DNA of 38,690 nt from Xanthobacter autotrophicus (GTDB taxonomy: Bacteria > Pseudomonadota > Alphaproteobacteria > Rhizobiales > Xanthobacteraceae), in NCBI RefSeq assembly GCF_030015065.1, contig NZ_JAIVFN010000030.1:1-38690 (forward strand). Direction: 5' to 3'. The position numbers and the translations under genes were made by a program. Under the pieces are notes generated by a model. It worked only from the letters and a program-made list of their open reading frames with translations. It had not been told where the DNA came from and did no database searches. Of the stretch, positions 25,458-35,102 are shown in pieces. Numbering within the stretch: the first letter of the stretch is position 1; each line of letters begins with the position of its first letter.

Positions 25458-25712
25458 TTAAGCCTTTTCGCCTCCATCGTCGGAGGGATCGAACAACTGC
25501 ACCGGGTGACCCGGCATAATGGTGGAAATGGCGTGCTTGTAAACCAGCTGGGAATGTCCGTCGCGGCGCAGAAGCACGCAGAAATTATCGAACCAAGTGA
25601 CGACGCCCTGCAACTTCACCCCATTCACCAGGAATATCGTGAGAGGTGTCTTGTTCTTGCGGACGTGATTGAGAAAAGTGTCTTGGAGATTTTGTGTCCG
25701 TTCCGCCGCCAT
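25458..25712 (-). CDS. hfq: RNA chaperone Hfq
   Basis: Hfq is a hexameric RNA chaperone that pairs small RNAs with mRNAs. The 84-aa protein has the Sm1 motif ([20 protein letters not shown], then [13 protein letters not shown]) and Sm2 [11 protein letters not shown], with a short C-terminal tail. The ATG at 25712 (MAAERTQN) matches relatives. In Azorhizobium caulinodans the homologue, called NrfA, is needed for nifA expression (established knowledge), which fits the nearby ntr genes. It is 149 bp downstream of the transaminase gene and followed at once by hflX. Confidence 0.98.
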   Translation of the reverse strand: MAAERTQNLQDTFLNHVRKNKTPLTIFLVNGVKLQGVVTWFDNFCVLLRRDGHSQLVYKHAISTIMPGHPVQLFDPSDDGGEKA

Positions 25713-25812
25713 TTTCGTATCCGTTTTTTTGGCGTTGAGGCCCGGTGGCGGACGCAGATCAGCGCCGTTCCGCCACGCGAGAGTTGGCAGGCTAGAATGG
25801 CACAGCTCCATG

Positions 25813-25837
25813 GCGGCGCAATATTATTTTGCTCCGC
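25813..25837 (-). terminator. Interrupted hairpin between the transaminase gene and hfq
   Basis: GCGG-c-GCAA-tattatt-TTGC-t-CCGC is a dyad with one central mismatch pair. It lies 24 nt past the transaminase stop. There is no U-run afterwards. It could attenuate read-through into hfq. Confidence 0.35.
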
Positions 25838-25861
25838 AGCATGGGCGTGGCCGTGGATACG

Positions 25862-26719
25862 TCAGGCCAATTCTGAAAAATCGTGGAATTTCAGTCGCAA
25901 AGACGTCGCAATCGGACCGGGGATCCCCTCCCCCACCACGTGGCCGTCGATGCGCACCACGGGCATGACCACCGTTGTGGCCGCCGTGATGAAGGCCTCG
26001 GCGGCCTTCAGGGCTTCCGCCACGGTAAAGGGACGTTCCTCCACAGCGTAGCCCAGATCGGCCGCCACCTCGAGCACCACCGTCCGGGTGATGCCGCGCA
26101 GGATCCCGCTCTCCGCCGGGCGGGTGACGATCTTTTTCTGCGGGGTGACGATCCACGCATTGGTGGATGCCCCCTCGGTAACGTTGCCCTCCGCATCCAC
26201 GAACCAGGCTTCCCGCGCGCCGACCTCCTTCGCCTGCTGCTTGGCCAGCACGTTGGGCAGGAGCGAGGTGGACTTGATGTCCACCCGCGGCCAGCGGTTC
26301 TCCGGCACGGTAATGACGGCGACGCCCTTGGCCGCCAGCGCCTCCTGTCCCCTGCGGTCGGACCGGCGCGCGGTGACCACGACGGACGGCCTGGTACCGG
26401 CCGGCGGGAAGGCATGGTCCCGCCGCGCCACGCCACGGGTGACCTGGAGATAGACGAGCCCGTCCCGGACCCCGTTCCGCCGCACCACCTCCTCCAGCAC
26501 CCCGGCCAGGGCGGCCCGGCTCATGGGCGCGGCGATGGACAATTCCCGCAGGGAACGCTCCAGCCGGTCGAGATGGCGCCGCTGGTCCACCAGACGGCCG
26601 TTCCACACCTCGCACACCTCGTACACGCCGTCGGCGAACTGGTAGCCGCGATCTTCCACATGAACGCTGGCGTGGCGGTGGGGCAGATAGCGACCGTTGA
26701 CGTAGGCGATGCGGGACAT
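25862..26719 (-). CDS. D-amino-acid transaminase (class IV PLP)
   Basis: This 285-aa fold-type IV aminotransferase interconverts D-alanine and D-glutamate or similar pairs, feeding peptidoglycan. The PLP lysine is Lys149 in DIKSTSLLPNVLAKQQA, a context typical of the D-amino-acid branch. EGNVTEGASTNAWIV and AESGILRGITRTVVLE form the cofactor phosphate site. RGYQFADGVYEV and YLQVTRGVARRDHAFP also fit D-amino-acid transaminase rather than branched-chain IlvE or aminodeoxychorismate lyase. The gene starts 15 bp after the trkH stop and is likely cotranscribed with trkA-trkH. Confidence 0.9.
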   Translation of the reverse strand: MSRIAYVNGRYLPHRHASVHVEDRGYQFADGVYEVCEVWNGRLVDQRRHLDRLERSLRELSIAAPMSRAALAGVLEEVVRRNGVRDGLVYLQVTRGVARRDHAFPPAGTRPSVVVTARRSDRRGQEALAAKGVAVITVPENRWPRVDIKSTSLLPNVLAKQQAKEVGAREAWFVDAEGNVTEGASTNAWIVTPQKKIVTRPAESGILRGITRTVVLEVAADLGYAVEERPFTVAEALKAAEAFITAATTVVMPVVRIDGHVVGEGIPGPIATSLRLKFHDFSELA

Positions 26720-26734
26720 GGGCAGAAACGCTTC

Positions 26735-28153
26735 TCAGGTACGCCAGATGGCGAGATGGACGACGACGAGGAGGCCGATGATCTCCAGCCGTCCCGCCAC
26801 CATGCCGAGTACCGCCACCACGACGGAGCCGGCCGGCAGCGAGGACAAAGGCGGCCAGCCGCCGCCCCCGGCGTCGTAGACGGGTCCCGCGTTGGTCACC
26901 ACGGCCGCAGCCGCGGCCAGCGCCGCGTCGAGGCCCGGCAGGCCCGGGCTCAGGGCGACGACGCAGACGCCGAAGACAAGGGCGAGGCTCGCCGCGCCGG
27001 CCCAGATGCCCAGCATCACCGGGCCCCCGCCCTCATAGGCGGCCGGCTGCACGAGGTGGGGATAGACGAGCCGCATCAGGCCGCCGCGGGTGTTGAGGAG
27101 AATGGCGCGCAGCCGGTGCATCTTCAGCCCGCCCGCCACCGACAGCGCGCCGCCGCCCAGCAACACCACCAGGATGACGAGGCCGAGCGGCAGGCTGGCA
27201 TAGGTGCCCTCGCGCGGGCCGATGCCGCTGGTGGAAATGAGCGAGGCGGCCGAGAACAGGCCGTCGCGGACCGCCTCCAGGGACGGCACGTCGGCCGAGC
27301 GATAGAGGATGGCGCCGAGCACGATGCCCAGCACCGCCCACCAGCCGAGAATGACGAGGCTTTCCGTCTGCTCGGGGGCGGCATTGATGCGCCGCGTCAG
27401 CAGCGCGCGGTGCCAGCGCACGCTGGTGGCGCTCCACAGGAGGAAGGGCAGCAGGAGCCATTTCGGGCTCTCGTCCAGTGTCAGGGCCAGCTGGGCTTCC
27501 GGCGGCAGGTGCGCCCCGGCGGAAACCACCGCCGTCGCCAGCGTGAAGGCGACATAGAGGCTCTCGCCGCCGACCATCAGCAGGACGAGCGCGAGGATGG
27601 TGGCGCCGAGATAGGCGGGACCGATCTCGCGCAGCACGGCCGACAGGTCGACCGCGTCGAGGGTCGTGCCGCCGCGCGGGGTGCGGTCCGGCAGGCCGCC
27701 CAGGCCCGCCGGCGCCAGCACCGCCACCGCCGCGACAATGGTCAGCAGGCCGCCGGCCCATTGCAGCAGAGCGAGCCACACATAAAGGCTGGCCGGCCCC
27801 TGCTTGAGCGCGCTCGCCCCGGTGGTGGTGAAGGCGGACACGGCCTCGAACCAGGCGGCAAGCGGCGGCAGGCCGGAGACGATGGCGACCGCCGGCGTCG
27901 CCGCCAGCGGCAGCAGCAGCCACAGGCCCGCCACCAGCACCACGCCGCCCGCGCGCGTCAGGCGCAGGGTGCCCTGGGGCAGGTCCTGCGTGGTGAAGCG
28001 CAGCAGCCCCGCGAGGAACAGGCAGAAGCCGAAGGTGGCGAGGAAGACCGGCGCATGCCCCTCCCCGCCGCGCGCCGCCACCGCCGCCGGCGGGAGCGCG
28101 AGGAGGCCGACGGTGAACAGGCCGGCGGCGAGCGGGCGGGCGGCGTTGATCAT
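26735..28153 (-). CDS. trkH: TrkH-family potassium uptake membrane protein
   Basis: This is the membrane subunit of a Trk/Ktr-type K+ transporter, 472 aa with about ten hydrophobic segments. The four pore loops each keep the filter glycine: TTTGAS (109-114), VSAGAH (210-215), STSGIG (307-312) and TNAGPV (420-425). The terminal GMVAGRLEIIGLLVV is the usual TrkH ending. It directly follows trkA, the NAD-binding gating subunit, with 29 bp between, so a complete Trk system is encoded here. Confidence 0.93.
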   Translation of the reverse strand: MINAARPLAAGLFTVGLLALPPAAVAARGGEGHAPVFLATFGFCLFLAGLLRFTTQDLPQGTLRLTRAGGVVLVAGLWLLLPLAATPAVAIVSGLPPLAAWFEAVSAFTTTGASALKQGPASLYVWLALLQWAGGLLTIVAAVAVLAPAGLGGLPDRTPRGGTTLDAVDLSAVLREIGPAYLGATILALVLLMVGGESLYVAFTLATAVVSAGAHLPPEAQLALTLDESPKWLLLPFLLWSATSVRWHRALLTRRINAAPEQTESLVILGWWAVLGIVLGAILYRSADVPSLEAVRDGLFSAASLISTSGIGPREGTYASLPLGLVILVVLLGGGALSVAGGLKMHRLRAILLNTRGGLMRLVYPHLVQPAAYEGGGPVMLGIWAGAASLALVFGVCVVALSPGLPGLDAALAAAAAVVTNAGPVYDAGGGGWPPLSSLPAGSVVVAVLGMVAGRLEIIGLLVVVHLAIWRT

Positions 28154-28182
28154 GGGCGCCTTGTGGTCGGCAGAACGCGGGA

Positions 28183-29559
28183 TCAGAAGAATTCGAGCGC
28201 CACGCGGAACAGCTGCTCCACGCGCTTGATGCGGTCGGCGAGGGCGAACAGCACCACCCGGTCGTGGGCGCGCACGACGAAGTCGCCGCGGGGCAGCAGC
28301 ACCTGCCCGTTCCGCACGATGGCGCCGATGCGCAGCCCCTCCAGAAGGTCCAGGTCCTTCAGAGGCTTGCCCACGAGTGGCGAGGTCTCCAGCGCCTCCG
28401 CCTCGATCATCTCGCCGGAGCCGTCGAGCAGCGCGTGCACGCCGCGGATGCGGCCGCGCCGCACATGCTGGAGCACCTTGGAGACGGTGATCTGGCGCGG
28501 GTTCACATGGGCGTCGATGCCGAGGCCGCGGGCGAAAGTGGCGTAGCCCTGCTCGTTCAGCAGCGCGAGGATGCGCTTCGCGCCGATCTGCCGGGACAGC
28601 AGGCAGGACAGGATATTGATGCGGTCGTCATTGGTGAGGGCGATCATGGTGTCCGCCTCGCGGACGCCCGCCTCGTCGAGGATGGCCCGCTCCAGCGCAT
28701 CCCCGTTCAGGACCACGGTGCGCGAGAGCACCTCGGCGATGGTCTGGGAGCGCTCCCGCGAGAACTCGATCAGCTTGACCCGCGCCGCCGCGTTGCGCCG
28801 CTCCAGCTCGCTCGCCACGTAGAAGCCGATATTGCCGCCGCCGGCGATGACGATGCGCTGGCCCGGCACCTCGTCGTGCCCGAGCAGGGACAGCCCGCGC
28901 TGCACCTGATCCGCCTGGGCGACGAAATAGACGATGTCGCCGATGGCGAGCTGATCATTGCCGCGCGGCACCAGCGTCTTCCCGTTCCGGCTCACGGCCA
29001 CGATGGTGGCCGGCATGTCCGGAAACAGCTGGGTGAGCTGTCTGAGCGGGGTATCCACCACCGGGCAGTCCTCGCCGCACAGTGCGCCCACCACCTGCAC
29101 CGCCCCGTCGGAGAAGCTCACCGTGTCGGTGGCGCCGGGCAGGGACAGGCGGCGCAGCACCATCTCGCCCACCTCGATCTCCGGCGAGATGATCACGTCA
29201 ATGGGCAACTGGTCGCGGGAGAACAGGTCGCGCCATTCGGGCGCGAGATAGGTCTGGGCGCGGATGCGGGCGACCTTGGTGGGAACATTGAACAAGGCGT
29301 GGCCCACCTGGCAGGCCACCATGTTCACCTCGTCGTGGAGCGTCACGGCGATGAGCATGTCGGCCGCTTCGACGCCGGCCCGCGCCAGCACGTCCGGATG
29401 GGAGCCCTGCCCCACCACGCCGCGCACGTCCAGTTGCTCGGTCACCATCTGGATGCGGCGTGGGCTCGCGTCGATGATAGACACGTCGTTCTGCTCACCG
29501 GCGAGGCGCTCGGCGATGCCGAACCCCACCTGGCCCGCGCCGCAGATCACGACCTTCAT
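28183..29559 (-). CDS. trkA: Trk potassium system NAD-binding subunit TrkA
   Basis: TrkA is the cytoplasmic ring that gates TrkH in response to nucleotides. The 458-aa protein is a tandem of two RCK units: the first Rossmann motif is VVICGAGQVGFGIAERL, the second IVIAGGGNIGFYVASELE, and each is followed by a TrkA-C domain (SLPGATDTVSFSDGAV; ALETSPLVGKPLKDLDL). The ATG at 29559 has GGGGAGG at a good distance; the open frame upstream to 29631 is not family-like. The gene is 88 bp after ntrX; this ntrYX-trkA order is common in Rhizobiales. Confidence 0.97.
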   Translation of the reverse strand: MKVVICGAGQVGFGIAERLAGEQNDVSIIDASPRRIQMVTEQLDVRGVVGQGSHPDVLARAGVEAADMLIAVTLHDEVNMVACQVGHALFNVPTKVARIRAQTYLAPEWRDLFSRDQLPIDVIISPEIEVGEMVLRRLSLPGATDTVSFSDGAVQVVGALCGEDCPVVDTPLRQLTQLFPDMPATIVAVSRNGKTLVPRGNDQLAIGDIVYFVAQADQVQRGLSLLGHDEVPGQRIVIAGGGNIGFYVASELERRNAAARVKLIEFSRERSQTIAEVLSRTVVLNGDALERAILDEAGVREADTMIALTNDDRINILSCLLSRQIGAKRILALLNEQGYATFARGLGIDAHVNPRQITVSKVLQHVRRGRIRGVHALLDGSGEMIEAEALETSPLVGKPLKDLDLLEGLRIGAIVRNGQVLLPRGDFVVRAHDRVVLFALADRIKRVEQLFRVALEFF

Positions 29560-29647
29560 GAACCCTCCCCCGGCCCTCGAACCGATCGCGACCGTGCCGG
29601 CCGCCCCCGAGCCAGCGCCTATTTCAGGCACTGCGTCAACTGCTTCG

Positions 29648-31015
29648 TTAGCCTACGCCGAGAGCCTTAAGCTTTCGATGAAGGGCCGAGCGCTCCATGC
29701 CGACGAATTCCGCCGTGCGTGAGATATTGCCGCCGAAGCGGTTGATCTGGGCGGCAAGATATTCCCGCTCGAACACCTCGCGGGCCTCACGCAACGGCAG
29801 GCCCATGAGGTGTTCGCCGCCATTGCCGTTGGGCAGGTTCGGCACCAGCGCGCCCACGTCGGGGGGCAGCATGGCTGCGGTGATGGTAGCCTCCGTGTCG
29901 CCGCCGGCCAGGATGAGCAGGCGCTCCACATTGTTGCGCAGCTGGCGCACGTTGCCCGGCCAGTCGTGGGACTGGAGCACCGCCATGGCATCCTCGCCGA
30001 TGGGCCGGCGCGCCAGGCCCGTCGTCTGCGAGATGGTGTCCACGAAGAACTCCACCAGGTCCGGGATGTCGTCGCGCCGCTCAGCCAGCGGCGGCACGCG
30101 GATCGGGACCACCGAGAGCCGGTGGTAGAGGTCTTCGCGGAAGCGGCCCTTGGCGATCTCCTCCTCCAGGTTGCGCCCGGTGGAGGAGATGATGCGCACG
30201 TCCACGCTCACCTTGTCGTTGGAGCCGATGCGGGTAAAGGTCTGCTCCACCAGCACGCGCAGCACCCGGTTCTGGGTCTCGCGCGGCATGTCGGCGATCT
30301 CGTCGAGGAACAGCGTGCCGCCGTGGGCCTCGTCCAGCGCCCCGCGCTTGGGCTCCCGGCCCTCCCCTTCGGCCACCCCGAACAGCTCGAACTCCAGCCG
30401 CTCCGGCGTGATGGCCGCCGAGTTCAGCACCACGAACGGCCCCTGCGAGCGGGTGGAGGTGCCGTGGATGAGGCGGGCGGTCAGTTCCTTGCCGGAACCG
30501 GAGGGACCGACGATGAGAATGCGGCTGTTGGTGGGTCCCACCCGTTCGATGGTGGCCTTGAGCTGCTGGATGGCGCTGGAGCGGCCCACCAGCAGGCGGC
30601 CGTGGGGGGTGAGCTGCTTCAGCTCCTTCAGCTCGCGCTTGAGGCGCAGCGTCTCCAGCGCCCGCTCGGCCACCATCACCAGGCGGTCGGCATTGAACGG
30701 CTTCTCGATGAAGTCGTAGGCGCCGCGCTTGATGGCGGCCACCGCCGTCTCGATGTTGCCGTGGCCGGAGATCATCACCACGGGCACCTCGGGGTGCTGG
30801 GCCTTGATCTCGTTCAGCAGCTCCAGCCCGTCGAGCCTCGAGCCCTGCAGCCAGATGTCGAGGAAGACCAGATTGGGCCGGCGCGCGGCAATGGCCGCGA
30901 GCGCGCCGTCGGCGTCCCGGGCGGTGCGGGCCGCATAGCCCTCGTCCTCCAGGATGCCGGCCACCAGTTCGCAGATGTCGGCTTCGTCGTCCACGATGAG
31001 GATGTCCATGGCCAT
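29648..31015 (-). CDS. ntrX: NtrX, nitrogen/redox response regulator
   Basis: NtrX is the response regulator of NtrYX, controlling nitrogen metabolism, respiration and cell-envelope genes. The 455-aa protein has a receiver with phospho-acceptor Asp53 (VFLDIW) and KPF. The AAA+ domain has Walker A GPSGSGKE (170-177) and Walker [13 protein letters not shown], and a Fis-type helix-turn-helix ends the protein (NISRTAEFVGMERSALHRKL). The L1 loop that should read GAFTGA is replaced by VAEGEGREPKRGALDEA (214-230), so direct contact with sigma-54 is not expected. The gene begins 3 nt after the ntrY stop and uses a GGGAGGG site inside ntrY. Confidence 0.97.
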   Translation of the reverse strand: MAMDILIVDDEADICELVAGILEDEGYAARTARDADGALAAIAARRPNLVFLDIWLQGSRLDGLELLNEIKAQHPEVPVVMISGHGNIETAVAAIKRGAYDFIEKPFNADRLVMVAERALETLRLKRELKELKQLTPHGRLLVGRSSAIQQLKATIERVGPTNSRILIVGPSGSGKELTARLIHGTSTRSQGPFVVLNSAAITPERLEFELFGVAEGEGREPKRGALDEAHGGTLFLDEIADMPRETQNRVLRVLVEQTFTRIGSNDKVSVDVRIISSTGRNLEEEIAKGRFREDLYHRLSVVPIRVPPLAERRDDIPDLVEFFVDTISQTTGLARRPIGEDAMAVLQSHDWPGNVRQLRNNVERLLILAGGDTEATITAAMLPPDVGALVPNLPNGNGGEHLMGLPLREAREVFEREYLAAQINRFGGNISRTAEFVGMERSALHRKLKALGVG

Positions 31016-31018
31016 GTA

Positions 31019-33271
31019 TCAGGCCCTCCCTGTCTCAGGGACCGGTTGCGCCCCGCCCGCGCCGGCCGGTGGTTGCCCGTCCGCCCGCATCCGAAGCCGG
31101 ATCCAGGCCCCCCGGCCCTCGGGCGAATCATTCAGTTCGATGGAGCCGCCGTGCTCCTCCATGATCTTGCCCACGATGGCGAGCCCGAGCCCGGTGCCCT
31201 TCTCGCGGGTGGTCACGTATGGCTCCAGCAGCCGGCTGCGCTTTTCCTTGGGCAGGCCGGCGCCGTTGTCGATGATGTCGATGATGTGGTCCTCGCCTTC
31301 CGCCGCGACCCGCACGCGGATGCGGCCCGGACCGCGCTCGGCCTCGGGCACCGCCTCGATGGCTTCGGCAGCGTTCTTGAGGATGTTGGTGAGCGCCTGG
31401 GAGATCAGGCGCCGGTCGAACCGCGCGGGCATGGATGAGGGCAGCTCCGCTTCAAAGGTCACGCCCGGATGGCCCACGCGCATGAGGAACACCCCCTGGC
31501 GCACGGTCTCGGCGAGGTCCTGCGCATCCACGACGGGCTTGGGCATGCGGGCGAAGGACGAGAATTCGTCCACCATGCGCCCGATGTCGCCCACCTGGCG
31601 GATGATGGTGTCGGTGCACTGGTCGAACACGTCGCGGTCCTGGGTGATGTGGCGCCCGTATTTGCGCTTCAGCCGCTCGGCGGACAGCTGGATGGGCGTC
31701 AGCGGGTTCTTGATCTCGTGGGCGATGCGCCGCGCCACGTCGGCCCAGGCGGAGGTGCGCTGGGCCGAGATGAGGGCGGTGATGTCGTCCAGCGTGACCA
31801 CCCAGCCATGGTCATCCGCCGTGGACTGCTCGGTGGTGACGCGCACGGCGAAGATGCGCTCGCGGCCCTCGCGCTGGATGGTGATGTTGCCCTGGACCAC
31901 CCGCTGGCCGGCACCGGCGGCCTCGGCCGCCACCGCCTCGGCCACGAGGTCGCTGGTCTCGGGCACCACGTCGGCGAGCCTGCGCCCCAGCGCCTCGGCC
32001 TCGGTGAGGCCGAGCAGCTTTTCGGCCGAGCGGTTGAGGATGGTGACCCGGGCCTCGGCATCGAGGCCGATGACTCCCGCGCCGACGCCGGAGAGCACCG
32101 CCTCGGTGAAGCGGCGTCGGCTGTCCATCTGGTCGCGCGCGGTGACCAACGCGTTGCGCTGGGTCTTCAGCTCCACCGTCATGTTGTTAAAGGTCTCGCC
32201 CAGCGTGGCGAGGTCGCCCTCGGCCCGGTTCACCGGCACCTGCACGTCCAGGTTGCCCGCCGCCACCCGGCCCGCCGCCCACATGAGCCGGCGGATGGGT
32301 GAAACCAGCCACTTGGAGAAATTGATGCCGAGCCAGACCGCCGACAGCAGCACGATGAGCGTGACGATGGAATACATCAGCGCGAAGGCGAGCTGCACGT
32401 TGAAGCGCCGCTCCTCCAGCGCCCGGTAGTCGGCGAGGGTGTCCTGGGTGACCTTCAGATAGCCGATGACCCGGGGGTCGATGGGCCGCGCCACATAAAG
32501 AAACAGGTCGTCAAACCCCGCGATCGGCGCCACGGCACCGACGAAGTCCGCGTCCGACGGCAGGTAGATGATGGGCTGCTCGGAGGTCGCCTCGTTGATG
32601 GCGATGTTGCCGGGGACGATATATTCGCGGTCCGTGCGCAGGTTCGCCCGCTCCACCACGGAGAGGTCGCGGCGGACAATCTGGGCGCCCGGAACGTTCC
32701 GCAGCGCCGCCTGGGCGGTGAGGATCTGCCGGAACTTCTCGATATCGCTGTCGTAGAGCTGCTTCATCCGCGACAGGTCGTTGCTCATGGCGAGCACGTC
32801 GCCGCGGATGGAGAGCGCATGCTCGCGCACATAGGTCTGGGCCACCGAGGCGGCGGTGCCGACGATCTCCCGGGTGCGGCCGGAGAAGTAGCGGTCGAGG
32901 CTGCGGTCGAGGGTGAGGCTGGCCACCAGCGCCACCACGATGGCCGGCACCACCGCGACGCCCGCGAACAGCCCGACAATGCGCACATGCAGCCGTGACG
33001 CCGCCCGGCCCCGCGCCCGCGCCCGCAGGATGCGCCACACCTCCCGGCCGATGATGGCCAGCAGGATGAGCACCGCGATTCCCGACGCGGTGAGCACGCC
33101 CACCACCACCTGCGGCGTCGGCACGATGGAGGTGAGGCCCATGAGGATGAGGAAGGTGGCCACCGCCAGCACCAGCGACAGGACCACGATGGCCGGCGCG
33201 AACAGGCGGGCGGTGATGCCGCGGCGCGGCGCAGACACTTCCGTTGCGTCCTTCACCGGCGCGTCCATCAT
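31019..33271 (-). CDS. ntrY: NtrY, membrane sensor histidine kinase
   Basis: NtrY senses nitrogen or redox state and phosphorylates NtrX. The 750-aa protein has N-terminal membrane helices at about 22-45, 55-76 and 98-120, a large periplasmic domain, and a further helix at 295-316. A HAMP region (317-370), a PAS domain (385-500) and the kinase core with His518 in [17 protein letters not shown] follow. N box NILKNAAEAIE, G1 DIIDNGAGLP and G2 GTGLGLAIVGK are present. The start at 33271 (MMDAPVK) is preferred; the second ATG at 33268 is also possible. It has a 381-bp leader region after ntrC, so ntrYX is probably its own unit. Confidence 0.97.
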   Translation of the reverse strand: MMDAPVKDATEVSAPRRGITARLFAPAIVVLSLVLAVATFLILMGLTSIVPTPQVVVGVLTASGIAVLILLAIIGREVWRILRARARGRAASRLHVRIVGLFAGVAVVPAIVVALVASLTLDRSLDRYFSGRTREIVGTAASVAQTYVREHALSIRGDVLAMSNDLSRMKQLYDSDIEKFRQILTAQAALRNVPGAQIVRRDLSVVERANLRTDREYIVPGNIAINEATSEQPIIYLPSDADFVGAVAPIAGFDDLFLYVARPIDPRVIGYLKVTQDTLADYRALEERRFNVQLAFALMYSIVTLIVLLSAVWLGINFSKWLVSPIRRLMWAAGRVAAGNLDVQVPVNRAEGDLATLGETFNNMTVELKTQRNALVTARDQMDSRRRFTEAVLSGVGAGVIGLDAEARVTILNRSAEKLLGLTEAEALGRRLADVVPETSDLVAEAVAAEAAGAGQRVVQGNITIQREGRERIFAVRVTTEQSTADDHGWVVTLDDITALISAQRTSAWADVARRIAHEIKNPLTPIQLSAERLKRKYGRHITQDRDVFDQCTDTIIRQVGDIGRMVDEFSSFARMPKPVVDAQDLAETVRQGVFLMRVGHPGVTFEAELPSSMPARFDRRLISQALTNILKNAAEAIEAVPEAERGPGRIRVRVAAEGEDHIIDIIDNGAGLPKEKRSRLLEPYVTTREKGTGLGLAIVGKIMEEHGGSIELNDSPEGRGAWIRLRMRADGQPPAGAGGAQPVPETGRA

Positions 33272-33652
33272 CAATGTCACCCGTTCCCCCGGTCTGCCGC
33301 CGCCACGCATGCGACTCGCGCTGCGAAGGTGATGCAGTGGAACGACACTGGTGCAAAAATGTGACAGAGGGCAAGCGGGTGGCCCTAATTGCCGCAACCG
33401 GGGCAAGAGGTTGGTAGCCCGGTCCCTTCCGCGAGGGTTTTGCACAGGACGGCGAACGCCCTGTCTTCCTCGGCAAATGGCTCATGCATCTCACGTCAGC
33501 CGCGATTCGCCTGGGTCGGGCGGACGGGCGGAACCCTGCGTCGTCATGTCATGGAACACGGCGACGCCACGTCCGGATGGGAGACCGGGCGTGGTCGCGC
33601 TCAAGGTTCGGCCCTCCCTGGCGAGGGCCTCAGGCTGGGGCCGTGCCCGTCC
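33272..33652 (-). promoter_or_regulatory. 381-bp ntrC-ntrY intergenic region
   Basis: No gene is seen on either strand. The region starts with a hairpin after ntrC (33610-33629) and should contain the ntrYX promoter. I could not find an exact sigma-54 or convincing sigma-70 pair. A weak stem TTGCC-N8-GGCAA lies at 33389-33406. Confidence 0.5.
33610..33629 (-). terminator. Hairpin downstream of ntrC
   Basis: GGCCCTC (33610-33616) pairs with GAGGGCC (33623-33629) with a 6-nt loop, 23 nt past the ntrC stop. No U-tract follows. Its location suggests the dusB-ntrB-ntrC transcript may end here. Confidence 0.4.
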
Positions 33653-35095
<1,443 letters not shown>

Positions 35096-35102
35096 CGACA
35101 CC

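Noticed and set aside
25883-28546. Plus-strand open frame of 887 codons opposite the transaminase and trkH
   Set aside because: His/Arg/Gln-rich antisense translation typical of high-GC DNA; the opposite strand carries clear conserved genes.
33351-33366. Sigma-54-like TGTCAC-ATTT-TTGCA on the minus strand upstream of ntrY
   Set aside because: The -24 GG is GT and the spacing to the -12 GC is one base short; both are normally strict.
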